64,000 nt of DNA from Flavobacterium arcticum (GTDB taxonomy: Bacteria; Bacteroidota; Bacteroidia; Flavobacteriales; Flavobacteriaceae). This document shows positions 1 to 9,430 of the stretch, one piece after another. The DNA is taken from contig NZ_CP031188.1 of assembly GCF_003344925.1 (NCBI RefSeq), positions 618,501 through 682,500 of the forward strand, read 5' to 3'. Numbering within the stretch: the first letter of the stretch is position 1; the number at the start of each line of letters is the position of its first letter. A program made the translations under genes and the position numbers. The notes beneath the pieces are model-generated. The model was not told where the DNA came from and did not search any database. It saw nothing but the letters and a program-made list of their open reading frames with translations.

Positions 1-1019
1 TTAGTAAGTGCGTCTATCATACCTTGACGATTTTTCCAGTAGTTAGCTACCTGTGCATATTGTGATGCATAGTTAAGACGTACTTGATCACTCTCATCCA
101 TGTGTACCTTCATCTTGTCCATACCTCGCTTAGAAGCCTCTACCCATGCAGGGTAAGCAAACTTAACGTTTTGCTCGATACCACCAGATGGCATCCAACG
201 GTTAGTACGTCCAGGATAACCTAATATCATAGCAAAGTCGTTTTCCTGAACACCTTTCATACTTACAGGAAGGTAATGTTTAGGCGTTAATGGCACATTG
301 TCTGTAGAATATTCTGCTGGGTTACCATCTTTATCTGCATAAATACGGAACATAGAGAAATCTCCTGTATGGCGTGGCCACTCCCAGTTATCTGTATCTC
401 CACCAAACTTACCAATACTTTCTGGTGGGTTACCTACTAAACGTACATCTGTATAATCTTGATATACGAAATAGTAATATTCATTACCTTGAAAAAATGA
501 ACGTACAGAAACAGTATATTTTCCGCCTTCGTTATTTTCTTTTTCAATAAGGGCGATTTCTTGATTAAGAGCTCTTTCTCTTTCAGCTTCTGTCATTTGG
601 TCGTTTACCTTACTAAGCATCCTTTCAGATACATCGTCCATTCTTACAAAGAAACGCACGTATAATGAACTTGGTTTTAGCTCTCCTTGACGTGTTGATG
701 CCCAAAAACCATCTTTAAGATAGTTAGCTTCGGGAGTAGAAAGTTCTGCTATAGCATCATATCCACAGTGGTGGTTGGTTAAAACCAAACCTTCTTTAGA
801 AATAACCTCTGCAGTACAACCTCCATCAAACTGTACAATAGCATCTTTAAGACTATGGTTGTTTATGCTATAAATTTCATCGGGAGTAAGCTGAAGTCCC
901 ATTTTTTGCATATCTCTGTAGTTAAGACGCTCAATATGCATCAGGAACCACATTCCCTCGTCTGCTTTTACTGGCAATACCAGTACAAACAGGGTTACGA
1001 ATAAAATTAGTTTTTTCAT
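1..1019 (-). CDS. S46 family dipeptidyl-peptidase (DPP7/DPP11-like), C-terminus cut off by window edge
   Basis: This frame runs off the left edge, so only about the first 339 residues are present. It starts at ATG with a signal peptide (MKKLILFVTLFVLVLPVKA). The motif TNHHCGYDA (about residues 81-89) carries the catalytic His of S46 peptidases. The stretch NWEWPRHTGDFSMFR (about 211-225) carries the expected catalytic Asp. The nucleophile Ser should lie near residue 650, outside the window. Known members are periplasmic or surface enzymes that remove dipeptides from peptide N-termini and feed amino-acid catabolism in Bacteroidota. Which substrate class this one prefers cannot be judged from the N-terminal half. 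It is separated from obg by a strong terminator, so it is probably transcribed alone. Confidence 0.9.
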   Translation of the reverse strand, partial: MKKLILFVTLFVLVLPVKADEGMWFLMHIERLNYRDMQKMGLQLTPDEIYSINNHSLKDAIVQFDGGCTAEVISKEGLVLTNHHCGYDAIAELSTPEANYLKDGFWASTRQGELKPSSLYVRFFVRMDDVSERMLSKVNDQMTEAERERALNQEIALIEKENNEGGKYTVSVRSFFQGNEYYYFVYQDYTDVRLVGNPPESIGKFGGDTDNWEWPRHTGDFSMFRIYADKDGNPAEYSTDNVPLTPKHYLPVSMKGVQENDFAMILGYPGRTNRWMPSGGIEQNVKFAYPAWVEASKRGMDKMKVHMDESDQVRLNYASQYAQVANYWKNRQGMIDALT

Positions 1020-1170
1020 TAATCTGACTAAATAAAGTTAATAGTTATAAATCATAAGTATAATAACACAACTAAATGTTACATAATTACACCTCTAAGA
1101 TTTTATTTTTTGTAATGCGAAGATAGCTTTTTTTGAGAATTTCGTAAAATAATTACGTATTATAAAATTT

Positions 1171-1211
1171 AAAAACAAGAAAGGCGCATTATCAGCGCCT
1201 TTCTTGTTTTT
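1171..1211 (-). terminator. Rho-independent terminator of obg
   Basis: A 17-bp perfect stem (1171-1187 with 1195-1211) and a 7-nt loop. On the minus strand the stem is GC-rich near the loop (GCGCC) and ends in a T-run. It lies 16 nt past the obg stop. Confidence 0.9.
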
Positions 1212-1227
1212 ATCTCAAAATATACAT

Positions 1228-2229
1228 TTATACATTAAGCATTTGCCAAAGTTTATCTTTTAACTCGACAAGCCCTTGTTGTGCTACCGATGAAATAAAC
1301 ATATAAGGTATTCCTTTAAACTCCTCATCTAGCTGTGCTTTCATTTCTGCTTTTAATTCTTCATCTAGCATATCACTTTTAGACACTACCACTAGCCTAT
1401 CTTTATCAAGCATTTCTGGGTTATATCGCCTAAGTTCATCAAGCAGAATATCATATTCTTTCTTTACATCTTCGGCATCAGCAGGAACAAGAAATAATAA
1501 TGTAGAGTTACGCTCTATATGTCTCAAAAAATAATGCCCTAAGCCTTTACCCTCTGCTGCGCCTTCTATAATCCCTGGTATATCAGCAATTACAAATGAT
1601 TTATAATCTCTATATGCCACAATACCTAAATTAGGTTTTAGTGTCGTAAAAGGATAATCGGCAATTTTAGGCTTAGCCGAAGTAAGTACCGAAAGTAGTG
1701 TTGATTTTCCTGCATTTGGGAAACCTACTAAACCTACATCGGCAAGCACCTTAAGCTCTAAGATCACATCTAACTGCTCACCTGGTATACCAGGCTGTGC
1801 ATAACGTGGTGTTTGGTTGGTAGAACTACGAAAATGCCAGTTACCTAACCCCCCTTTACCTCCTTTGGCTACTATTCGTTTTTCACCATCTTCAGTTATT
1901 TCAAAAAGCACTTCATTGGTCTCTTTATCACGCACTACAGTTCCCAATGGTACTTCGATATACTTATCTTCTCCATCGGCACCAGTACTACGCGCACTAC
2001 TACCATCGCCACCGTGACCCGCTTTTACATGGCGTGCAAATTTTAAGTGAAATAGTGTCCATAGTCCTCTATTCCCCACAAGGTACACATGACCACCACG
2101 ACCACCATCGCCACCATCAGGACCACCTTTATCAATAAATTTTTCTCTATGTAGGTGTGTAGATCCCTTACCTCCTTTACCAGAGGCTATATAAATCTTT
2201 ACATAATCTACAAAATTCCCTTCTGTCAT
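1228..2229 (-). CDS. obg: GTPase Obg (CgtA)
   Basis: Conserved GTPase involved in late 50S ribosome assembly and stress control. The first ~160 residues form the glycine-rich OBG fold ([31 protein letters not shown]). The G domain follows, with P-loop GFPNAGKST, switch/G3 DIPGIIEGA and an NKxD-like SKSDML. At 333 aa it lacks the C-terminal OCT domain of longer Obg proteins, as is usual in Bacteroidota. The ATG start at 2229 puts the family N-terminus ([12 protein letters not shown]) in register. A good -7 box lies about 40 nt upstream. Elsewhere in Flavobacteriaceae obg often sits next to adk and hpt; here the YceI-like lipoprotein and the CorC-type gene lie between them. Confidence 0.97.
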   Translation of the reverse strand: MTEGNFVDYVKIYIASGKGGKGSTHLHREKFIDKGGPDGGDGGRGGHVYLVGNRGLWTLFHLKFARHVKAGHGGDGSSARSTGADGEDKYIEVPLGTVVRDKETNEVLFEITEDGEKRIVAKGGKGGLGNWHFRSSTNQTPRYAQPGIPGEQLDVILELKVLADVGLVGFPNAGKSTLLSVLTSAKPKIADYPFTTLKPNLGIVAYRDYKSFVIADIPGIIEGAAEGKGLGHYFLRHIERNSTLLFLVPADAEDVKKEYDILLDELRRYNPEMLDKDRLVVVSKSDMLDEELKAEMKAQLDEEFKGIPYMFISSVAQQGLVELKDKLWQMLNV

Positions 2230-2268
2230 TTTTTTATTTTAAAGTTTGCCATGCAACGTTTCAGCCTG

Positions 2269-2276
2269 CAAAAGTA
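2269..2276 (-). promoter_or_regulatory. -7 box of the obg promoter
   Basis: Minus-strand TACTTTTG matches the Bacteroidota -7 consensus TAnnTTTG, about 40 nt before the obg ATG. No clear -33 TTG was found at the expected distance. Confidence 0.5.
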
Positions 2277-2427
2277 CATTATTTTTATGAAACGAATTGA
2301 GACGAATTACAGATACACCGTACACGTTTTCGCTAATAATGCCTTAAAGCCATAAAACAGCATATTTAAAGCTCAATAATGTATCGAAATAATTGTAATT
2401 TAGCAGAAATAGAAAATAATAATTCTC

Positions 2428-3075
2428 ATGAAAAAAATCGCATTTTTATGCCTAGCTATAGCGTTAAGCACAACATATAGCTGTAAACAAGAAAAAGAGA
2501 AATCAGTAACTACTGAAACAGAAAACCAAGAAAACAATACTACAACTGGTAAATTTTCTTTAGTTAAAGAAGCTACAAAAGTTAGTTTTACAGCTTATAA
2601 AACAACCGATAAAGTACCTGTAGGCGGTGAGTTTAAGAAAATTGAAATTACCAACACAACAACAGGAGACACTCCTCTAGCTGCTTTAAATGGCACTACA
2701 TTTAAAATTCCTGTAAATAGTTTATATACAAATGATGCTACAGAAACAAGAGACCCTAAAATACTTGGGTTTTTCTTTGGCGTGATGAAAAATACCGAAT
2801 TTATCTCTGGTACTTTTAACGTTTATGAAGACGGAAAGTGCTCTATAGATGTAACATTAAATGGAAAAACGGCCAACATTTTTTTAACACAAGAGATGAC
2901 TTCAGAAAATCACTACACTTTTAAAGGTGTAATGAATTTAGAGAATTGGGATGCGTTAAATGCTATAGCGTCTATTAATAAAGCCTGTGAAGTATTACAC
3001 ACAGGAGCTGATGGCGTTAGTAAAACTTGGAGCGAAGTAGCCGTTGAAGCTCAGGTTGTACTAGAGGAAAAGTAA
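2428..3075 (+). CDS. YceI-like domain lipoprotein
   Basis: A 215-aa lipoprotein: signal peptide MKKIAFLCLAIALSTTYSC with the lipidated Cys at residue 19, then a Lys/Glu/Thr-rich linker to about residue 40. The body has the YceI pattern: VSFTAYKTTDKVPVGGEF resembles the SKVEFTAYK...VxGxF strand pair of the family. YceI proteins are lipocalin-like barrels that bind polyisoprenoids or amphiphiles in the periplasm. The ligand of this one is unknown. It is a single gene converging on the CorC-type gene, with a shared bidirectional terminator. Confidence 0.75.
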   Translation: MKKIAFLCLAIALSTTYSCKQEKEKSVTTETENQENNTTTGKFSLVKEATKVSFTAYKTTDKVPVGGEFKKIEITNTTTGDTPLAALNGTTFKIPVNSLYTNDATETRDPKILGFFFGVMKNTEFISGTFNVYEDGKCSIDVTLNGKTANIFLTQEMTSENHYTFKGVMNLENWDALNAIASINKACEVLHTGADGVSKTWSEVAVEAQVVLEEK

Positions 3076-3095
3076 ATGAACTTATCTATAAAACA

Positions 3096-3135
3096 AAAAA
3101 GTAAAGGGAGGTTTTAAAACCTCCCTTTACTTTTT
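3096..3135. terminator. Bidirectional terminator between YceI-like gene and CorC-type gene
   Basis: A 40-nt perfect palindrome centred at 3115/3116 with GGGAGG/CCTCCC in the stem. It has A- and T-runs on the two flanks, so it can serve both convergent genes. Confidence 0.9.
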
Positions 3136-3157
3136 ACATACTTAGTATATTGTTTAA

Positions 3158-4432
3158 TTATTCTTTAATCGACCGTACTCTTACCTTATCAATCTTAACG
3201 CCATCCATTTTAAGAACTTCCAATTCATATAAATTCCAAGACAGCTTTTCGCCCGCTTTAGGTATATAGGAAAGCTCTGTCATAATAAGACCGCTTACAG
3301 TAGTTACTTCATAATCGCCTGTAAGCTCATCTAAGTCAAAGTAGGTCAAGAAGTCGTGTAATGGGTAATGCCCATCAACCGTCCAAGTACCATCTGGATT
3401 GGCTACTAATTGAAATTCATCATCATAAAAATCAGAGGCGTCTCCTACAAGTGCTTCCAGTATATCGTTAAGTGTTATAATTCCTTGGAAAACACCATAT
3501 TCATCAGTTACAAAAGCATAATGTACTCTTGTCTTTTTAAATATCTCTAAGGCTTTATATGCCGAAGTATGCTCTATAAGGTATACAGGCTCTGTAGTTA
3601 TATTCTTCAGGTTAAAGCCTGGCTTTTCATAATTGGAAAACATATCTTTTAATGACACCATACCTACTACGTCGTCAAGATTATCTTCGCACACGGGGTA
3701 AACCGAATGCATCTCTTCAAGCATTATTTCTTTAATACGGGCTTTATCTGATTGAAACGTAAGATAGGCTACTGATTTTCGGTGCGTCATTAGCGAATTT
3801 ACTTTCCTGTCGCCAATATGAAAAACACGCTCCATTATATCGTGCTCTATTTCCTGTACTTCTCCTCCCTCTGTTCCTTCTTTAATAATAGCTTTAATTT
3901 CTTCTTCGGTTACTTTACCATCTGCCGTAGGGCGAATGTTAAATATTTTCATCAAGAAATCAGTAGATGAAACCAATAACCATATAAAAGGTGCTGTAGC
4001 TATAGATACATACTTCATTGGCAAAGCTACTAACTTAGCTATAGCCTCAGGATAAATAAGCCCTATCCTTTTTGGTAATAGCTCACCTAGTACTAACGAG
4101 AAAAATGTTAGTATCACTACAACCACTATTACCGCCAAATTTTCTGCATAAGGTGTAAATAACTCATATTGCATAAAAAATGCTTCAACATCTCCAGTTA
4201 CCTTATCACCACTATAAATACCCGTAAGAATACCTATAAGTGTAATGCCTATTTGTACTGTAGATAAAAATTTATTGGGTGAGTTGGCTAAATTTAAAGC
4301 AGCAATTGCGCTGGTATTCCCTTTTTTTGCGGCTGACTCTAAACGGTTTTTCCTAGCAGAAATCAGTGCAATCTCCGACATGGAGAAAACACCATTAAGT
4401 AGTATTAGGAATAATATTATGGCTATTTCCAA
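3158..4432 (-). CDS. CorC/HlyC-type membrane protein with CBS pair (DUF21-CBS-CorC_HlyC)
   Basis: A 424-aa protein of the hemolysin/CorC family. The N-terminal DUF21 membrane domain (about residues 1-180) has four hydrophobic segments. It is followed by the family hallmark TEEEIKAIIKEG, two CBS domains (about 200-330, including VYPVCEDNLDDVVGMVSLKDM and YAFVTDEYGVFQGIITLNDI), and the C-terminal CorC_HlyC domain (about 345-424). Members are linked to Mg/Co homeostasis or Na/Mg exchange, and the CBS pair probably senses nucleotides. The name hemolysin is historical. It starts 11 nt after the adk stop and is the third gene of hpt-adk-corC. Confidence 0.9.
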   Translation of the reverse strand: MEIAIILFLILLNGVFSMSEIALISARKNRLESAAKKGNTSAIAALNLANSPNKFLSTVQIGITLIGILTGIYSGDKVTGDVEAFFMQYELFTPYAENLAVIVVVVILTFFSLVLGELLPKRIGLIYPEAIAKLVALPMKYVSIATAPFIWLLVSSTDFLMKIFNIRPTADGKVTEEEIKAIIKEGTEGGEVQEIEHDIMERVFHIGDRKVNSLMTHRKSVAYLTFQSDKARIKEIMLEEMHSVYPVCEDNLDDVVGMVSLKDMFSNYEKPGFNLKNITTEPVYLIEHTSAYKALEIFKKTRVHYAFVTDEYGVFQGIITLNDILEALVGDASDFYDDEFQLVANPDGTWTVDGHYPLHDFLTYFDLDELTGDYEVTTVSGLIMTELSYIPKAGEKLSWNLYELEVLKMDGVKIDKVRVRSIKE

Positions 4433-4443
4433 TCGCTGAAATT

Positions 4444-5019
4444 TTAGTTAAGCTTATCTATTACCAAACTCAACCTTTCGGTTACCTCTGCAATAGACCC
4501 TATACCATTTACTGCATAAAATTTATGCTGGCTTTTATAGTAATCCATTAAAGGAGCTGTTTTCTCATTATATTCTTGGTAACGGTTTCTTATTAGACTC
4601 TCATCTTGATCGTCTACTCTTCCGCTTGTTTTACCACGCTCTAAAAGGCGTTGTATTAATATTTCGTCATCTGCCTCTAGTGCTACTGTACCTGTTACTT
4701 TCCAGTCTTTAGTTGCTAAAAAAGCATCTAATGCCTGTGCTTGTGCAATCGTTCTAGGAAAACCATCAAAAAGAAAACCTGCAGTATCAGTATGTTTCTC
4801 TACCTCATCCTGCAACATTTTTATGGTAATAGAGTCAGGCACAAGATCTCCTTTATCTATAAACACTCTAGCTTCTTTACCTAGTTGGGTATCATTCTTG
4901 AGGTTATATCGAAAAACATCTCCTGTAGAAATATGCGTCAGGTTGTATTTCGTTTTTAAAAATTCTGCCTGTGTTCCTTTTCCTGCTCCCGGTTTCCCGA
5001 ATAATACGATATTAATCAT
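4444..5019 (-). CDS. adk: Adenylate kinase
   Basis: Interconverts ATP + AMP and 2 ADP in the cytoplasm. It has the P-loop GKPGAGKGT (residues 8-16), the AMP-binding segment STGDVFR, and DGFPRT (85-90). The LID region (LLERGKTSGRVDDQDES) is short and has no zinc cysteines. At 191 aa it is the short-LID type usual in Bacteroidota. It lies 21 nt after hpt and 11 nt before the CorC-type gene, in the same orientation, suggesting one transcript. Confidence 0.97.
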   Translation of the reverse strand: MINIVLFGKPGAGKGTQAEFLKTKYNLTHISTGDVFRYNLKNDTQLGKEARVFIDKGDLVPDSITIKMLQDEVEKHTDTAGFLFDGFPRTIAQAQALDAFLATKDWKVTGTVALEADDEILIQRLLERGKTSGRVDDQDESLIRNRYQEYNEKTAPLMDYYKSQHKFYAVNGIGSIAEVTERLSLVIDKLN

Positions 5020-5040
5020 TGTTGTTGTTATTGTTGTTTG

Positions 5041-5568
5041 TTATTTTAATTGGTAAACTTCGGGTAAGTTACGCCCCAGCTCGTCATAGTCTAACCCAAA
5101 CCCTACTATAAATTTATTAGGGATTTCGAACCCTATATAATCGAGTTTTACATCTTTAGTATATGCTTCAGGTTTAAAAAATAATGTTGCTATTTTTAGC
5201 GACTTTACTTTTTGTGCTTCAAACATTTTTTTGAGTTCTATAACCGTATTTCCTGTATCTACTATATCCTCTATTATTACAACGGTTTTTCCTTCTAAGC
5301 TTTGATTAAGACCTATCAGTTGCTTCACATCATTAGTAGATGTAGTACCCTCATAAGAAGCTAGTTTTACAAAACTTACTTCGCACGGTTTTTTATAATG
5401 TTTCATAAAGTCTGAAACTACCATAAACGCACCATTAAGCACGCCTACAAAAACTGGGGTTTCATCTGCCATATCATCCTCTACTTGCTTTGCCATTCGG
5501 GCAATAGCAGCATCAATAGTAGCGGCATCTATAAAAGGTACAAAGTGTTTATCGTGAAGCTGTATCAA
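5041..5568 (-). CDS. hpt: Hypoxanthine phosphoribosyltransferase
   Basis: Purine salvage enzyme making IMP/GMP from hypoxanthine/guanine and PRPP. The PRPP-binding loop VVIIEDIVDTGNT and the substrate segment FVGVLNGAFMV are present. The open frame reaches back to a TTG at 5598, but that TTG is the end of a perfect -7 promoter box (minus-strand TATATTTG). I therefore place the start at the in-frame TTG at 5568, giving MIQLHDKHFVPFID, 175 aa, the normal family length. No ATG exists until residue 25 of the shortened protein, well inside the fold. It is the first gene of hpt-adk-corC. Confidence 0.93.
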   Translation of the reverse strand: MIQLHDKHFVPFIDAATIDAAIARMAKQVEDDMADETPVFVGVLNGAFMVVSDFMKHYKKPCEVSFVKLASYEGTTSTNDVKQLIGLNQSLEGKTVVIIEDIVDTGNTVIELKKMFEAQKVKSLKIATLFFKPEAYTKDVKLDYIGFEIPNKFIVGFGLDYDELGRNLPEVYQLK

Positions 5569-5595
5569 TTTCTTGTAATTATTATCAATAATTTG

Positions 5596-5603
5596 CAAAT
5601 ATA
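5596..5603 (-). promoter_or_regulatory. -7 box of the hpt promoter
   Basis: Minus-strand TATATTTG, an exact TAnnTTTG match, 27 nt before the chosen hpt start. It decides that start. No convincing -33 element. Confidence 0.55.
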
Positions 5604-5665
5604 CTAATTACAGTACAGCTCTTTATAAACTGTAGTTTATTTTATAAAATTATTATAGCTAAATA

Positions 5666-5696
5666 TTGAGATATTTAAGGTGTTTTTGTAATTTTC
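5666..5696 (+). promoter_or_regulatory. Promoter of the helical hypothetical gene at 5713
   Basis: TTG at 5666-5668, a 20-nt gap, then TAATTTTC at 5689-5696 (one mismatch to TAnnTTTG), 16 nt before the ATG. Confidence 0.5.
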
Positions 5697-5712
5697 GAGT
5701 TTTGCTTTAATT

Positions 5713-6276
5713 ATGCACACTACCTTTTACACCAAAATAATAAATAGTAATGCACGTCGCAGTATTCGTGATGAGCTATCTAAGGTGGTACTCAGTGACA
5801 AAGGCTTGTTTCCCGATTTAATAAATATCGCTTTTGATATAAATGATAAAAACCACCATAAAGCCTGCTGGATACTAGAATTAGTTTGCGAAGCTAGAAT
5901 TACATGGCTTAAAGAACATTTGACCGAATTTTGTAATACATTACCTCTTTTAAAAAATGATAGCGCCATACGTCCTATAGCTAAAGTATGTACATTTGCT
6001 ATAAAGCATCATGCTAAAGACATTAATTTCTTAAACGATAAGCAATTACAACAAATAACGGAAGCCTGCTTTGACTGGGTAATTAATCCTGATGAAAAAG
6101 TAGCTGCAAAAGTATATGCCATACAGTCGCTATATCTTTTAGGTAAAAGTAACGAATGGATATATCCTGAATTACAGCCAATACTAGAACTTGATTTTTC
6201 TAAACACACCGCTGCTTATAAAGCAACTGCTAAAGATGTTTTACGAAAAATAGCAAGACAGCAAAAAAAACATTAA
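5713..6276 (+). CDS. Helical repeat hypothetical protein
   Basis: A 187-aa soluble protein with no signal peptide or membrane segment. It is rich in amphipathic helices with an alternating Leu/Ile/Ala pattern, and looks like a small HEAT/ARM-type repeat protein. Related Flavobacteriaceae proteins are sometimes labelled adenylosuccinate lyase, but I see none of that enzyme's signature (no SSxMPxKxNP loop). No function is assigned. It converges on the MFS gene, and the two stop codons overlap by 3 nt (4-nt gene overlap). Confidence 0.7.
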   Translation: MHTTFYTKIINSNARRSIRDELSKVVLSDKGLFPDLINIAFDINDKNHHKACWILELVCEARITWLKEHLTEFCNTLPLLKNDSAIRPIAKVCTFAIKHHAKDINFLNDKQLQQITEACFDWVINPDEKVAAKVYAIQSLYLLGKSNEWIYPELQPILELDFSKHTAAYKATAKDVLRKIARQQKKH

Positions 6277-7559
6277 TCATCTGTTTCCTCTTCTTCTTCA
6301 AAACCAAATCTGCGAAGCTGTGGTGCACTGAAAAAAGTTACTGCAACCACTCCTAGTGTAAGGCAGCCACCTACTACAACAGCTCGTACTGTACCTAACC
6401 AATGTGCCATAACACCACTTTCAAAATCACCTAATTCGTTAGAAGAGCTTATAAACATAGTATTTACCGATGCTACACGCCCACGCATATGGTCTGGAGT
6501 TACAAGCTGAAGTATCGTGCTTCGTACCACTACACTCACAGCATCGAACATACCTGAAAAGAGTAGCATAAAAAATGAGAGTATAAAATTAGTAGAAATA
6601 CCAAATATTATAATCGACAAAGCAAACCCTGTAACTGCCATAAACAACTTCCTACCGGGATAAGTTTTTAAAGGTAAGAAAGCCAGTATCGCCATAGTAA
6701 GTAATGCTCCTATACCAGGTGCAGCACGAAGAATACCAAAGCCCACCTCATCTACATGTAATATTTCTTTTTGATATACCGGCAATAATGCAACCGCACC
6801 ACCAAACAGCACCGAGAACATATCGAGTAATTGTGCTCCTAACAATTCTGGTGTTTTTAACACAAAGCGTATACCCATGGTAAGGCTTTTTAATACAGGC
6901 TCTTTTTCTTTTTTCAATATCGGCTTTACGCTTATAGAAAGTATCGGGATTAATAACAATACCTCTACTATAACCACAGCAAGCATCCCAGCAATTACGC
7001 CGTCGAACGCAATAAGTATCCCTGCTGTAAGTGGTCCTATTACAGACCCCATTTGCCATGCCATACTACCCCAACTGGTAGCATTAGCATAATTCTTTCG
7101 AGGTACTATAAGTCCAAATAATGAAAATACCGAAGGCCCCATAAACGAACGAATAACCCCACCGCAAAACACAAAAAAATAAATTAAGTAAAGGGTAGTA
7201 TTAAGCCCTAAAGCATCAAACACATACGGTGTAGTAAGCGCAAAAAGACTTAGCCCTAGCAGTATGTATGCGGAAATACAGACTAGTACCATTTTTCTTT
7301 TCTCCATCAAATCGACAAAATGTCCTGCAAAGAGTGAAAAACCAATAGCAGGTATTACCTCTGCTAAGCCTACTAGTCCAAGTGATAATTTATCGTTTGT
7401 TATTTGGTAAACCCAATAAAAAACAATGGTTATCTGCATGTTCAGCGCAAAAATAAGCCCGAATCGTATACTTAAAAACGAAAGAAATTCGCGGATTTTA
7501 AGTGACGGATTCTTTTTTAAGAATGTTGACTCTTTTTTATCCGCATCGCCCTTTTCCAT
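6273..7559 (-). CDS. MFS transporter
   Basis: A 428-aa inner-membrane transporter of the major facilitator superfamily with about twelve hydrophobic segments. The loop 2-3 region has the motif GHFVDLMEKRKMVL (MFS motif A: G-x-x-x-D-x-x-x-R-K/R). It resembles the MFS_3/enterobactin-exporter type (second half motif MRGRVASVNTMFISSSNELGD). The substrate cannot be told. The frame can be extended to a TTG at 7589, but that TTG belongs to a -7 box (TATATTTG), so the ATG at 7559 (MEKGDADKKES) is chosen. A cytosolic charged N-terminus follows. Confidence 0.88.
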   Translation of the reverse strand: MEKGDADKKESTFLKKNPSLKIREFLSFLSIRFGLIFALNMQITIVFYWVYQITNDKLSLGLVGLAEVIPAIGFSLFAGHFVDLMEKRKMVLVCISAYILLGLSLFALTTPYVFDALGLNTTLYLIYFFVFCGGVIRSFMGPSVFSLFGLIVPRKNYANATSWGSMAWQMGSVIGPLTAGILIAFDGVIAGMLAVVIVEVLLLIPILSISVKPILKKEKEPVLKSLTMGIRFVLKTPELLGAQLLDMFSVLFGGAVALLPVYQKEILHVDEVGFGILRAAPGIGALLTMAILAFLPLKTYPGRKLFMAVTGFALSIIIFGISTNFILSFFMLLFSGMFDAVSVVVRSTILQLVTPDHMRGRVASVNTMFISSSNELGDFESGVMAHWLGTVRAVVVGGCLTLGVVAVTFFSAPQLRRFGFEEEEETDD

Positions 7560-7578
7560 AGCTAATATAAATTTGGCG

Positions 7579-7586
7579 CAAATATA
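7579..7586 (-). promoter_or_regulatory. -7 box of the MFS gene promoter
   Basis: Minus-strand TATATTTG, an exact consensus match, 19 nt before the chosen ATG. It sets the start of the MFS gene. Confidence 0.5.
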
Positions 7587-7726
7587 CAACAGTATCTTAC
7601 TACAGTAGGCTTATTTCATATTTTCATATTAGTAAAAACTATTAAAAACATCTTGACACCCTACCCTTACGTTATAACATACTTTATAAACTTTGTCATT
7701 TAATAGCAAAATTTTATGGCTTTAAG

Positions 7727-7734
7727 TATCTTTG
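7727..7734 (+). promoter_or_regulatory. -7 box of the purKE promoter
   Basis: TATCTTTG, an exact TAnnTTTG match, 24 nt before the purK ATG. The longest frame begins on its TTG. A -33 TTG at normal spacing is not evident. Confidence 0.55.
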
Positions 7735-7758
7735 ACACTGCTAACAACAACACGACAA

Positions 7759-8913
7759 ATGAACTACTTTTCTTCTGATTTTAAACTGGGAATTTTAGGT
7801 GGCGGACAACTTGGAAAAATGCTGCTTACCGAAACCCGAAAATTTGATATACAAACCTACGTACTCGACCCGAGTGATGAAGCTCCTTGTAAAATAGGTA
7901 GTAACAAATTCTTTCAGGGTAGCCTGATGGATTTTGATACCGTTTACAACTTCGGGAAACAAGTTGATGTACTTACTTTTGAGATAGAGCATGTAAACGT
8001 AGCTGCACTCGAAAAATTAGAAAGCGAGGGGATAAAAGTATATCCATCGCCTGCTACTTTAAAACAAATACAAAACAAAGGCGACCAGAAGGACTTTTAC
8101 ATCGCTAATAAAATACCAACGGCTGACTACAGACGTTTTGAAAACTTAAACGACCTGAAGCTGGCAGTTGAAGAAGAACAAATCCTTATGCCTTTTGTAT
8201 GGAAAAGTACCGAGGGTGGTTATGATGGTAACGGTGTAAAAGTAATTCGATCTGCAGAAAGTTTTGAAGGTTTACCCGATGTACAGTGCATAGCCGAAGT
8301 AATGGTTCCTTTTATACATGAGCTTGCGGTAATTGTAACACGTAATCCATCTGGAGAAATAAAAACCTATCCTGTGGTAGAAATGGAATTTCACCCAGAA
8401 GCCAATCAAGTGGAGTATGTTATCTGCCCAGCACGTATACCGGATGCTGTTTCGGAAGATGCTAGAGATATCGCTTTAAAAGTTTCCGAAGCATTTAACC
8501 ATGTAGGATTACTGGCTGTAGAAATGTTTAGAACAGAGGACGACCAAATAGTTGTAAACGAGGTAGCACCAAGACCCCACAACAGCGGACACTACTCTAT
8601 AGAGGCAAGCTATACATCGCAGTTTGAACAACATCTGCGCGCTATATTAGACTTACCACTTGGTAATACCGATAGTAAAGCAGCTGGTATTATGGTAAAC
8701 CTTGTTGGTGCAGAAGGTTACAGCGGTAATGTAGTATATGAAAATATAGAAAAAATATTAGGTCAAGACGGCGTTACTCCGCACATATACGGAAAGAAGC
8801 AAACACGTCCTTTCAGGAAAATGGGACACGTAACCATAGTGAATGAGGATATTAATGAAGCAAGGCGTATAGCCGAAGAAGTTAAAAACAGTATTAAAGT
8901 AATTAGCAATTAA
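7759..8913 (+). CDS. purK: N5-carboxyaminoimidazole ribonucleotide synthase
   Basis: ATP-dependent carboxylation of AIR to N5-CAIR in de novo purine synthesis. An ATP-grasp enzyme with N-terminal [12 protein letters not shown], the middle motif [16 protein letters not shown], and the metal/ATP site [18 protein letters not shown]. The start is the ATG giving [16 protein letters not shown] (384 aa). The nine upstream codons from a TTG at 7732 overlap a promoter -7 box and are not part of the protein. purE follows after a single nucleotide, so the pair is translationally coupled. Confidence 0.97.
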   Translation: MNYFSSDFKLGILGGGQLGKMLLTETRKFDIQTYVLDPSDEAPCKIGSNKFFQGSLMDFDTVYNFGKQVDVLTFEIEHVNVAALEKLESEGIKVYPSPATLKQIQNKGDQKDFYIANKIPTADYRRFENLNDLKLAVEEEQILMPFVWKSTEGGYDGNGVKVIRSAESFEGLPDVQCIAEVMVPFIHELAVIVTRNPSGEIKTYPVVEMEFHPEANQVEYVICPARIPDAVSEDARDIALKVSEAFNHVGLLAVEMFRTEDDQIVVNEVAPRPHNSGHYSIEASYTSQFEQHLRAILDLPLGNTDSKAAGIMVNLVGAEGYSGNVVYENIEKILGQDGVTPHIYGKKQTRPFRKMGHVTIVNEDINEARRIAEEVKNSIKVISN

Positions 8914-8914
8914 A

Positions 8915-9403
8915 ATGAAAGTAGGAGTTATAATGGGTAGTATATCGGATATGCCGGTAATGCAAGCTGCCATAGATATATTAAAAGAGTTTGGAATAGA
9001 TACAGAGGTGGATATTGTATCGGCACACCGTACACCCGAAAAGCTATATGAATACAGTAAAGAGGCACACAACAGAGGAGTGTCGGTAATTATTGCGGGT
9101 GCAGGTGGTGCAGCTCACCTACCGGGTATGGTTGCTGCTATGTCACCACTACCTGTTATAGGTGTTCCTGTAAAATCCAGCAACTCTATTGATGGATGGG
9201 ATAGTGTACTCTCTATACTGCAAATGCCAGGTGGAGTACCCGTTGCTACCGTAGCCCTAAATGGTGCTAAAAATGCAGGAATATTAGCTGCACAAATATT
9301 AGGGAGCCATGATAAACTCGTTCAAGCAAAAATAATCGCATACAAACAAGAACTTAAAAATGCTGTAAACAAAGCATCGGAAGATTTAAAAAATCAGCAA
9401 TAG
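8915..9403 (+). CDS. purE: N5-carboxyaminoimidazole ribonucleotide mutase
   Basis: Class I PurE, 162 aa, converting N5-CAIR to CAIR. It has the N-terminal [13 protein letters not shown], the SAHRTPE motif and the [25 protein letters not shown] core with substrate-binding Gly/Ser/His residues. The octameric enzyme works directly after PurK. It starts 1 nt after the purK stop, and the M3 peptidase follows after 27 nt, probably on the same transcript. Confidence 0.97.
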   Translation: MKVGVIMGSISDMPVMQAAIDILKEFGIDTEVDIVSAHRTPEKLYEYSKEAHNRGVSVIIAGAGGAAHLPGMVAAMSPLPVIGVPVKSSNSIDGWDSVLSILQMPGGVPVATVALNGAKNAGILAAQILGSHDKLVQAKIIAYKQELKNAVNKASEDLKNQQ

Positions 9404-9430
9404 TTTTTGTAACATCTAAGTAAAAAACAC

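Noticed and set aside
1817..2138. Overlapping forward frames opposite obg, one very His-rich
   Set aside because: They are antisense shadows of the Gly-rich OBG domain (GGN codons read as CC/CAC on the other strand). No start context or family.
5713..6276. Naming the helical protein adenylosuccinate lyase
   Set aside because: Length (187 aa) and missing catalytic loop do not fit; the label seems to be a propagated error.
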